A stretch of 64,000 bases of DNA, taken from Sphingopyxis alaskensis RB2256 (GTDB lineage Bacteria > Pseudomonadota > Alphaproteobacteria > Sphingomonadales > Sphingomonadaceae). Under the pieces are notes generated by a model. That model was given only the letters and a program-made list of their open reading frames with translations, was not told where the DNA came from and ran no database searches. The stretch is from the NCBI RefSeq assembly GCF_000013985.1, contig NC_008048.1, forward strand, positions 1,612,001 through 1,676,000. Reading direction: 5' to 3'. Shown one piece after another: positions 40,408 through 48,414 of the stretch. Both the position numbers and the translations under genes were made by a program. Numbering within the stretch: position 1 is the stretch's first letter; every line of letters begins with the position of its first letter.

Positions 40408-42647
40408 TGTTCGAGACGGTCGAGCGCCTGCCAGAAACCTGCGCCGTCATCCTTGTGCCCTTGCCATATCTCAGGAATGAAGCTGGCATCGGGCGCCGTT
40501 TCGCGCAGGACATCGGCGACCATGGCGAAATCGACCGTGCCATCGCCGATCTGCAGGCCTTCGCCGTCGACCCCCGCTGCATCAACGATATGCATATGGC
40601 ATGTGTACGGCCCAACCTGTCGCAGAAGTTCCTGAAAACTGGTCTTCAGATGCGTCGCCGCCAGCGCCGAATGCGACACGTCGAGGCAAATCCGGTATCC
40701 ATGTTCCGAACAGAAACGCACGATGTCCTCTGCGGACAGGAAGAGGTTATGGTAGCGCTGCCCACCGAAATGCCACGGATAGGGCGGCATCGTCTGCGGA
40801 ATTATCTCCACCCCTTCCTTGTCGAGCCGCGACAGGGCATCGGCGATGCGGTCATACATCGCAGGTCGCCGTTCCGCGGTAATCGGACCGTCCGCGGAAA
40901 ATCCGCCCGCGTTGATGATGATCGGCGGACGAGCCGATTTCGTGAAATGGGGTTTCAGCGTCCGTGTGATGTCAATCACGCGCTGCAATTCGTCGATCGA
41001 ACGCTGGCGATAGACATCATCCTCCGAACACAGATCCATGATATGGTCGCCGGCAAACAGTTCGGGACTATGCACAACGAGCGCAATATCGAACGTTGCG
41101 CCGTCCAGCATCCGGACCGGATCCAGCTCCATGTCCTTGTAGCTCAGATGGAACTCGACAAGATCGAGATTGGTGGCGCCGATCATCTTCTGCAGGTCAT
41201 GGTAGCGCACAGGCACGCCGAAAGGGCGGTCGAACCGGTAATCACGCGCGCTGGCGACCGCGTCCGCGAGGTCGCTCTGGAAGAAAAAATCTCCCTCTAT
41301 CATATCCCGCTTTGCGATCCGTCCGACCAGCTCGGCACGAAAATAGGGTTGCAGCCCCTGGCCCGGACTGCGGATCTGGATGTCCTCGTCGGCAATCTGC
41401 TGCCCCGCCCGGATCGGCCGCGCGGCAACCAGACTCTTTGCCAGGACTTCGCGATTCATCATTTCACCCTGGGTGATGCCGCGCGCGCCACCATAACCCA
41501 TGGCCTCCTCGACTTCGCGGATGGCGCGCACCATCGCCGAGAACTCGTCGGGCAGCAGGCTGACCCGATGATCATTTCCTTCCATCCCCCGATCGACGGT
41601 AAAGTGCTTCTCTATAACCTTTGCCCCCATCGCGACGGCCGCCACGGGAATGAAATATCCCCGCTCGTGCCCCGAATATCCGACAACCCCGCCCGAAAGT
41701 TTCTCCAACCTGCGGATATAGGCCAGATTAATATCCTTGAACGGCGCCGGATAGGTCGAATTGCAATGCAGCAGAACATAGGGCGCCGTGTGGCGCTTCA
41801 GGACGGCAATCGCGTTTTCGATCTCGCCTTGGGTCGACATGCCGGTCGAACAGATCAGCGTCTTTCCCGTTCGCGCCATCGCGCTCAACAACGGGTGATT
41901 GGTCAGATCGGCCGAAGCCAGCTTGTATGCCGGCATGTCATAGGCTTCCAGCCGGGCCAGACTGGCTTCATCCCAGGGCGTGCATAACGGCTGGATACCC
42001 AGTTCATGGCAATAATCGAACACCTGGAACATTTCATCGACGGGCAGCTGAAAGCGCGAGAGGAGATCCAGCGTATATTGCGCCCCGAGGTCCGCGCTGG
42101 CGTCATCGGAATCGCCCTCATTGCGATACAGGCTCGACATGTCGCGCATCTGGAACTTTGCGCAGTCGGCGCCTGCCTCGACGGCAAGCTCGACCAGCCG
42201 CTTGGCGAGTTCGATGCTGCCGTTGTGATTATTGCCGATCTCGGCAATAATGTAGGCCGGACTCTCCGGGCCTATCACCCGGTCGCCGATCCGCACCACC
42301 GGCTGCCCCCTGAAGGCGACGGCGCGCAGATGACGTTGCCCGTCGACGATGGGAACGAATGTCACCCGATCCGAAAAAAGATCGTTCAGCTCGTCCTCGC
42401 TGGCTCCATCCTTTGCAGCGACAAACTGCTTGTTCGCGACCATTGCCGCGCTGACGCCGAAATCGAACTGGCCGCCGTCGACCAGCCAACGGCGCACATC
42501 GCCGTCAGTCAGCACGGCTTCAAGCTTTCCCGACGCCGAAACACACAGGACAAAGCCGCGCTGATTGACGCTGATCTTGCGAAGCGCCGAAACAATGTCT
42601 TCCTCGGCAAAGACGATCAGCGGTGCAATATTCCGTTCAATGATCAC
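40398..42647 (-). CDS. CBS-NeuB-SAF-TIM barrel fusion, nonulosonic acid synthase-like
   Basis: A 749-residue multidomain protein. Residues about 5-115 are a CBS pair (GKLEAVLTDGDVRRWLVDGG). Residues about 125-395 are a NeuB barrel: AEIGNNHNGSIELAKRL, CAKFQMRDM, KLASADLTNHPLL, STGMSTQGEI, LHCNSTYPAPF and GYSGHERGYF, with EKHFTVDR. A SAF domain follows at about 405-470. Residues about 475-749 are a xylose-isomerase-like TIM barrel with NLDLVEFHLSYKDMELD, ICLDVSHSALAA and HMHIVDAAGVDGEGLQIGDG. The usual SDH motif reads SGH, the His being kept. The GTG start overlaps the second cytidylyltransferase stop. The TIM part may isomerise or epimerise the sugar precursor. Confidence 0.88.
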   Translation of the reverse strand: MIIERNIAPLIVFAEEDIVSALRKISVNQRGFVLCVSASGKLEAVLTDGDVRRWLVDGGQFDFGVSAAMVANKQFVAAKDGASEDELNDLFSDRVTFVPIVDGQRHLRAVAFRGQPVVRIGDRVIGPESPAYIIAEIGNNHNGSIELAKRLVELAVEAGADCAKFQMRDMSSLYRNEGDSDDASADLGAQYTLDLLSRFQLPVDEMFQVFDYCHELGIQPLCTPWDEASLARLEAYDMPAYKLASADLTNHPLLSAMARTGKTLICSTGMSTQGEIENAIAVLKRHTAPYVLLHCNSTYPAPFKDINLAYIRRLEKLSGGVVGYSGHERGYFIPVAAVAMGAKVIEKHFTVDRGMEGNDHRVSLLPDEFSAMVRAIREVEEAMGYGGARGITQGEMMNREVLAKSLVAARPIRAGQQIADEDIQIRSPGQGLQPYFRAELVGRIAKRDMIEGDFFFQSDLADAVASARDYRFDRPFGVPVRYHDLQKMIGATNLDLVEFHLSYKDMELDPVRMLDGATFDIALVVHSPELFAGDHIMDLCSEDDVYRQRSIDELQRVIDITRTLKPHFTKSARPPIIINAGGFSADGPITAERRPAMYDRIADALSRLDKEGVEIIPQTMPPYPWHFGGQRYHNLFLSAEDIVRFCSEHGYRICLDVSHSALAATHLKTSFQELLRQVGPYTCHMHIVDAAGVDGEGLQIGDGTVDFAMVADVLRETAPDASFIPEIWQGHKDDGAGFWQALDRLEQWF

Positions 42648-43327
42648 GTGGAGAGTTCCTGCTTCATCAGCGCTTCGACGATCTCGAAGTCGATTTCGGT
42701 GTCGATTTCCCAGCCTTCGCATTCCTGCATCCGGTACAAGGCGATGCGACCTGCCAGGCGGTTGCATTTTTCCATAAAAATGTCCCGCCTGGTCAGATAG
42801 ATGGAGCCCGTTTCGCGATAATGACGATCGGCTTCCGCAATATCCTGGCGCCGCGGGCGGTTTGTGTAGTCATAGGATGCACGGACGGGGTCCGCCTGCC
42901 AGAAGAAGGCGTGACTTTCGACAACCCCGAGCAGGCTGTCGGCCCCCTCCGCCGCGAAGGCGTGCAGCGCGCCGTCGATCGTCCCCGGCAAGCGAAGCGG
43001 GGAGGTTGGCTGAAGCAGCAGGATCGCCTCATACCGGCCCTTCATCGCCTCCATCCGCTCAAGCGTATGGAGCATCACCGGCTCGGTTGGAGCTGTGTCC
43101 GTCGCCAGTTCGGCCGGACGCAGGAACGGCACCTGGGCGCCAAAGGACCGGGCGACAGCCGCGATGTCCTCCGCGTCCGTGGACACGACGACGTCGGTAA
43201 CGCCATGTGCGGCGAGCGCCTGCTCGATGCTCCACGAGATCAAGGGCTTGCCAGCCAGCAACCGCAGATTCTTTCCGGGCACGCCCTTTGACCCGCCACG
43301 GGCCGGAATGATCGCCAGAACCGACAT
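42644..43327 (-). CDS. CMP-nonulosonic acid cytidylyltransferase 2 (NeuA-like)
   Basis: A 227-residue CTP-dependent enzyme with the full signature LAIIPARGGSKGVPGKNLRLLAGKPLISWSIEQAL, VVVSTDAEDIAAVARSFGAQVPFLRPAELATD, LLQPTSPLRLPGTIDGAL and the C-terminal WEIDTEIDFEIVEALM. It is coupled by a GTGA overlap to the CBS-NeuB-SAF-TIM fusion, so it should activate that enzyme's product. The ATG at 43327 overlaps the upstream gene stop as TGATG; the frame extends upstream, but the extra residues are not family-like. It is the second of two such enzymes in the operon. Confidence 0.91.
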   Translation of the reverse strand: MSVLAIIPARGGSKGVPGKNLRLLAGKPLISWSIEQALAAHGVTDVVVSTDAEDIAAVARSFGAQVPFLRPAELATDTAPTEPVMLHTLERMEAMKGRYEAILLLQPTSPLRLPGTIDGALHAFAAEGADSLLGVVESHAFFWQADPVRASYDYTNRPRRQDIAEADRHYRETGSIYLTRRDIFMEKCNRLAGRIALYRMQECEGWEIDTEIDFEIVEALMKQELST

Positions 43328-44688
43328 CAGGACCCTGGGCCCGCAACGCGAGCCGGGGTGCGAGACAGCGTTACTGAGTCGATCAGCGCGGCTGCAGAGT
43401 CGAGTTCGGCTCCAATCCCCAGAATGAGCCACTGATAACCGCATCCGGTCGGTGGAACGCTATAATCGAACCGCATCGGGCCCTGCCTGAGCGGCAGGCT
43501 CAGCGACGCGCCCTGCCGTTCCTGCTTCTCATCAAGACACAGCATGTTGAACGTCAATCGCCCTTCGGCCGCTTCGACTTCGCGAGCACGCAAGCTGAGG
43601 CTGTAGCTGCCGGGACGCGAGCGCATCAGAATCCGCGCAAACTCACCCTGCCGTTCCGGACTGGCAAATATATCGACCTCACGCGCGCCGAGCTCGCGGC
43701 CGCCGGCGTCATAATTCTCGGTCAACTGCCAGTCGATCGGCCGGAATGCTCCACCCCCCATCCGCTCGACGGCCTGGCGGGTCGGCGAGTAAACGTCATA
43801 CACCTTGAACGCCGCGGGATATTCGCGCGCGCTCACCAGAATGTCGATCAATTGCTGCCCATAGCCTTGCGCGCGCGCCGTCGAGCGCGCGGGAATGGCG
43901 GAGACGATGTCGGCAACACGCGGCGCGAAGACCGGGTTGTCGATTCCGTATCGGAGCAGACGCTCGATCCACAGCGGATTTTTCGCGACACGACGCCTGA
44001 TCTGCGCCAGCGCTTCGGGATCGCTCGATGCCTGAAGAATTATCGGCAGGACAAGATCGTCAACCTTCTCGGAAACCGTCAGCGCGCGGTCGAGGTCAGC
44101 AAGCCCGGCATCGGCTTCATTATCGAGAAACTTGATCTCCGCCGACTGTACGCCGGCGAGCACGTCGCGGCGTGAAACCCGCAGGGCAAGGTCGAGCAGA
44201 TGCTTACGCTTCGCCCGGTCTTTTTCCAGGAAAGCCAGTTGGCGTAGCGCTGCGCTGTTCAGTGCGGATTGCGACAGCCCCTCAAGCGCCAGTTCACGGA
44301 TCGGCGCCGCCTTTTCCGGGGGCAAGGATGGCCCGACGCGGCTGAGAAGTGCGGTCATCGCGGCGGCGGTCGGTGCATCGCGCCCACCAGCTTCGCGAAA
44401 CTTCTCCTGCGCCGCTGCCAGCATCAGCCGGTCAGCGATCGCCGTGGGCGCCGTGCTGTGCCATGGCACAAGCGCCATTGTCACGGCCGGCTGTCGACCT
44501 GAAAAGATGAGCGCGAACGAAAAGGCCGCCGAATAGAGCGCGAGCACCACCCCCACAGCAAGCACGAGCCACCGGCCCGCGCCAAACGATCTCCATGAAG
44601 CGACGCGCGATCCCGCCATCCCGTCAGCCACTGGCCGACTCGGTTTCGGCACCTCGGCTCGTATATTCATAGGAATATGCGTATCCAT
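43327..44688 (-). CDS. Uncharacterised membrane-anchored protein of the polysaccharide locus
   Basis: A protein of about 453 residues that I do not recognise. One N-terminal membrane segment (GAGRWLVLAVGVVLALYSAAFSFALIFSG) is followed by a long helical, TPR-like stretch with repeated Ala/Leu/Arg patterns (residues about 90-290). A beta-rich C-terminal part contains RPIDWQLTENYDAGG, YSLSLRAREVEAAEGRLTFNML and DYSVPPTGCGYQWL. The latter resembles a carbohydrate-binding-like fold and is probably periplasmic. Several starts (44694, 44688, 44670) lie inside the tail of wzc. 44688 has GGA at a fair distance, but the choice is uncertain. A role in chain length, export or glycan modification is a guess from position. 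Confidence 0.65.
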   Translation of the reverse strand: MDTHIPMNIRAEVPKPSRPVADGMAGSRVASWRSFGAGRWLVLAVGVVLALYSAAFSFALIFSGRQPAVTMALVPWHSTAPTAIADRLMLAAAQEKFREAGGRDAPTAAAMTALLSRVGPSLPPEKAAPIRELALEGLSQSALNSAALRQLAFLEKDRAKRKHLLDLALRVSRRDVLAGVQSAEIKFLDNEADAGLADLDRALTVSEKVDDLVLPIILQASSDPEALAQIRRRVAKNPLWIERLLRYGIDNPVFAPRVADIVSAIPARSTARAQGYGQQLIDILVSAREYPAAFKVYDVYSPTRQAVERMGGGAFRPIDWQLTENYDAGGRELGAREVDIFASPERQGEFARILMRSRPGSYSLSLRAREVEAAEGRLTFNMLCLDEKQERQGASLSLPLRQGPMRFDYSVPPTGCGYQWLILGIGAELDSAAALIDSVTLSRTPARVAGPGS

Positions 44689-46837
44689 AGCCATATTCCG
44701 AATCACGCTTGTCGAGTTTCGTCAAAATGACGCCGATCAGCGGCGCCCCAGCCGAACGCAATCGTGACAGCGCCGAATTGATGCCGCGGACCGGAACACG
44801 GCCGGCCTCAATGACGACCACCACCGCTTCGACGGTCCGGCTGAGGAGCGGCGCGTCGGCCAGCCCGATGATCGGGGCGGAATCGACGATCACATGATCA
44901 TAATGTTTCTCAAGCGTCCTGACAAAGTCTGCCATCCGATCGCTACTGAGCAATTCGGCAGCGCTTGGCACAGACGGTCCGGCGGGAATGAAGTCAAGAT
45001 TCGGCATCACTTCCCTGATGAGCGGACGATAGTCGTCCTCGCCCGCCAGATAGTTGCTGACACCGTGGTCCCGCTTGACCCCGATATGCTTGTGCAGCGA
45101 GGGCTTGCGCATGTCGACGTCGATCAGAATCACCTTTTTGCCCACCCGCGCAAGCACGGTCGCAAGCGACAGCGAGGATATGCTCTTGCCTTCCGCGGGC
45201 TGCGAACTGACGACCATGATCGACCGCGGAATGCCGTGAGAGGTCGAGAAGGCCAGACTCGACTTGATCGCGAAATAGGCTTCGGACACGTTTGATTTCG
45301 GGTCGCGGATCTCTTCGACGATCGCCACGCCTTCTTCGACCTTGGGCACACTGCCCAGCAAGGGCAGACCTAGCTGGTCCGGAATGCGCGACGGGTCGCT
45401 CACGCCTTCCTGCGACTGTTCCAGTAAGAACACCAGCACCAGCGCCGCAATCGACCCCAGGACAAGCGCGATGAACAGGTTGACCAGCAGTTTCGGCGAC
45501 GACGGCAGACGCGGAGGCTCGGCGCGGTCGATCACCGCGATGTTGTTCGCCGAAACGCCCGCGACCCCGATTTCCTTGTAACGCTGCAGCAGAGCATCAT
45601 AAAGCTGACGGTTGGTATCGGCCTCACGCTGATAAATATTGTACTGGATCGCGTCGCGGCGCTGGTCGAGCACCTGGTTCGACAGCGCTACGACCCGCGC
45701 TTTCAGATTGTTTTCACGCTCCACGGCTGCACGATAATCCTCGCGCGCTTCGCGCGTGATGCGCTGCTCCTCCCGCGCAATCGACTGGTCGAGTTCGTCG
45801 ATGCGACGTTGCAGCGCCATCGCCACAGGATAGCCCGGATCGAACTGTTGCATGAGCTGCGCATATTCGGAGGCGTCCTTTGCCCGCTGTTCACGCAATC
45901 GCGACAAGGTGTCATTGGTTCGCACCGCACCGATTGCGCGGGTTCTGGATTCCATCAGGATGCGATCCGCTGTCGCTTTCACCAATTCGCTGTTCAGCGA
46001 GCTCAGGCTGTCGGCCGCGAGCGTACGCTCGCGAATCTGCGCCGTGCTGCCTGCGCCATTTTCATTGTTTCCGATCGTTACGATGTTTCGGCTCGACGCG
46101 AAATCGACCAGCGCGCGCTCCGAATCCTCGACACGCTGACGTAACTCGGCAAGGCGACGTTCGAGGAAGCTGCGCGCCTCGGCCGTCGAATCGAACTTGC
46201 GCGCGATGCTCTGCGCGATGAACTCATTGGCCCAGGCGTTGGCAATCTGCGCCGACATTTCCGGGTCATAGGACGAATAGCTGACGTCGACGAGGGCCGA
46301 CCCCCTGGTCGGGCTGATCACGACATGGTCAAGCAGCGTATCGACCGTGATGCGCAACCGCTCGCTCGACCCGCGCGATGGCCGCGGCGACCGGGCATCG
46401 GCGTCTGAAAAATCAGACATATCGATCCCATGAGCGGCCCAGAAATTCTCGTTCGTCTCAAGGCGCAGCCGCTTGGCAACGCGCTCGGCCAGCGAACGTG
46501 CTTCCATCAACGAGTATTGCGTCTGATAAAACTCCAGATTGCGTCCCGTCGCTTCGGATTCGATGCCCACGACGTTGGTGATATTCTTTTGCTCCCGGTT
46601 GATCTCGATCTGAGTCGTTGCCGTATACACCGGACGCATCAGCAAGGTGACGACAAGCGCGATGATCAGCGCGCTACAGATTGTCGATGCGATCCACCAT
46701 TTCCGTCGTTTGAAAATGTGCAGATATTCGATGAGGATGGGCTTGAGCGAGCCTTGCGGCTGGCCGGCTCCGGACTCCTCCCCTGCAAGGGTTGCCAGCG
46801 GCCGCGGCGCAGGACGCGAAGTTTCAATGTGGTTCAT
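44624..46837 (-). CDS. wzc: Polysaccharide co-polymerase and BY-kinase (Wzc-like)
   Basis: A 737-residue inner-membrane protein that controls chain length and export through autophosphorylation. Two membrane helices (about 36-55 and 440-460) flank a periplasmic Wzz-type domain with a long coiled coil (about 200-400). The cytoplasmic kinase has Walker A VVSSQPAEGKSISSLSLA, Walker A' VILIDVDMRKPSLHKHIG and Walker B VIVDSAPIIGLADA. The tail YGYGYAYSYEY is the tyrosine cluster that is phosphorylated. The last 65 nt overlap the next gene. No Wzb-type tyrosine phosphatase gene is visible in the window. Confidence 0.95.
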   Translation of the reverse strand: MNHIETSRPAPRPLATLAGEESGAGQPQGSLKPILIEYLHIFKRRKWWIASTICSALIIALVVTLLMRPVYTATTQIEINREQKNITNVVGIESEATGRNLEFYQTQYSLMEARSLAERVAKRLRLETNENFWAAHGIDMSDFSDADARSPRPSRGSSERLRITVDTLLDHVVISPTRGSALVDVSYSSYDPEMSAQIANAWANEFIAQSIARKFDSTAEARSFLERRLAELRQRVEDSERALVDFASSRNIVTIGNNENGAGSTAQIRERTLAADSLSSLNSELVKATADRILMESRTRAIGAVRTNDTLSRLREQRAKDASEYAQLMQQFDPGYPVAMALQRRIDELDQSIAREEQRITREAREDYRAAVERENNLKARVVALSNQVLDQRRDAIQYNIYQREADTNRQLYDALLQRYKEIGVAGVSANNIAVIDRAEPPRLPSSPKLLVNLFIALVLGSIAALVLVFLLEQSQEGVSDPSRIPDQLGLPLLGSVPKVEEGVAIVEEIRDPKSNVSEAYFAIKSSLAFSTSHGIPRSIMVVSSQPAEGKSISSLSLATVLARVGKKVILIDVDMRKPSLHKHIGVKRDHGVSNYLAGEDDYRPLIREVMPNLDFIPAGPSVPSAAELLSSDRMADFVRTLEKHYDHVIVDSAPIIGLADAPLLSRTVEAVVVVIEAGRVPVRGINSALSRLRSAGAPLIGVILTKLDKRDSEYGYGYAYSYEYTSRGAETESASG

Positions 46838-47022
46838 ATTACCTGATCTGCATGAAACGAAAAAATGAATCGCGCCTCGCGAACCTCCATCCGATGGTGG
46901 TTCGGCACCATAAAGTTCTCCTTGCTGTTCGCAGGAGACGCGGGGCGTTTAACAGCCCTTCCATTGATTGCCAACGGAAAGACCTTGTCGCAGAGCAGCG
47001 GCTGAGCGGAATCCCCATCGCA

Positions 47023-48414
47023 TCAACGCCTTTCGCCCGACGATTGGTCACCAACCGATCGCCCCGCTGTCCAGGTCAGCGCAAGCGAAAAAATCGCGGC
47101 CATAAGCGGCGTCCGCAGCGGATAATCATAGCAGCTCGCCAGGAAGACGAGCAGCAGGAGGACGGCGCCCAGCCGCCGGAACATCAGCGAGGTTCCCGAC
47201 CGATCTTCCGACGATCCGCGAAAATAGCCGCGCACGACGACGACCAGGCTCACAGCGAGCAATAGCATCGCAGGCAAGCCGCCTGTCAGAAAGAGTTCGA
47301 TGAGGTCATTATGAGCATGATTCATATACTGCGGTCGCAACATGAAATCGGGTTCGACGACGCGATATGCTTCAACAAAGCTTCCCATTCCCGTCCCGAA
47401 CGGCAGACTTTCCATTGCCAGCCGGATCGCCGCGGGCCAGGTATTGAAACGCAGCGACGCTTCAGAGCCGGAAGCCGACGCGAACAGCCGGTCGAAGGAA
47501 TTGAACGCTGTCATCTGGACGGTCAGGAAAGCGACCGCGACAAGCGCGGCGAGCGCAAGCCCCATCTTCCACTTCACGCCGCGCCCCCCAAGCCCCGCCG
47601 CGATCTGCAACGGCGATATCTTGAGGATGAAGGGCACCGATGCCAAACCGACCAGGCCCATCAGAACCCCCGCCCGGGACTGCGCGACAAGGAGGGATGG
47701 CAACAATAGCGCAGCGAAAGCCAGCCCACCCCATTGCAACGCGCCAGAATTCTCCTCATTCCTGCGCATGGTCATCGCGACAAGCGCAGCGGTCAGAGGA
47801 AAGCCCATGGCGAGCGCAACCGAATGGTGGTTTCGATTGGCGAAAAGGCCAACGGCGGATCCGTCATTGGTGATCCTGTACAGGTAAAAGGGATTGCCTT
47901 CACCCCCGATGATCTGAAGGAGACCGAACAAGGCGGAGGCGAACACCCCCGCCAGAAGGAGCAGCGCGATGCGGTAATGGCGTTCTCGCTCAATGGTCAA
48001 CGCGAGCAACAGCACGGCGACGGGAAGCGCCAGCGCCATCAGCGCGTTCGCCGTGCGATAGGGAACCAGGCTCACCGGTCGCCAGATGTCGGGCATGCCT
48101 GCCGCCCGGTCGATCGCCACAACAAAGTCGCGCCCAGGCAGGGCGTGCCAGATCGCTGGGGGAAGCGGCACCAATTGAAGGGCAACCAGCAGGACCGCCG
48201 CGAACGCGCACGTCAGCAGCGCCTTGTTCCGTTGCCAAACGGCGCGCGGCAAAAAGCAAAGGGCGACCGCGAGCGCCAGCATCGAAATCGGGCGAAGGAC
48301 AATAAGCGACGTCACATCGTCGCGGCCGCTGCCTCCCAGGATCAGCGCGGCCACCAGGATCAGGACCAGGACCAGTTCCGGCGCCGAACTCGAACGAAAG
48401 ATATTTTTTTTCAT
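47023..48414 (-). CDS. O-antigen ligase/polymerase-family membrane protein
   Basis: A 463-residue protein with about 12 hydrophobic helices and the O-antigen ligase-type (Wzy_C) core. In that core, VGLFANRNHHSVALAMGFPL precedes a periplasmic loop with FGTGMGSFVEAYRVVEPDFMLRPQYMNHAHNDLIELFLTGGLPA. The H-x-HND motif is the family signature. Such proteins either polymerise repeat units or transfer finished chains to an acceptor. With another polymerase candidate at 27.5 kb, either the two share work or one acts as a ligase. The ATG overlaps the CapD-like stop as ATGA. About 185 nt separate its end from wzc. Confidence 0.85.
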   Translation of the reverse strand: MKKNIFRSSSAPELVLVLILVAALILGGSGRDDVTSLIVLRPISMLALAVALCFLPRAVWQRNKALLTCAFAAVLLVALQLVPLPPAIWHALPGRDFVVAIDRAAGMPDIWRPVSLVPYRTANALMALALPVAVLLLALTIERERHYRIALLLLAGVFASALFGLLQIIGGEGNPFYLYRITNDGSAVGLFANRNHHSVALAMGFPLTAALVAMTMRRNEENSGALQWGGLAFAALLLPSLLVAQSRAGVLMGLVGLASVPFILKISPLQIAAGLGGRGVKWKMGLALAALVAVAFLTVQMTAFNSFDRLFASASGSEASLRFNTWPAAIRLAMESLPFGTGMGSFVEAYRVVEPDFMLRPQYMNHAHNDLIELFLTGGLPAMLLLAVSLVVVVRGYFRGSSEDRSGTSLMFRRLGAVLLLLVFLASCYDYPLRTPLMAAIFSLALTWTAGRSVGDQSSGERR

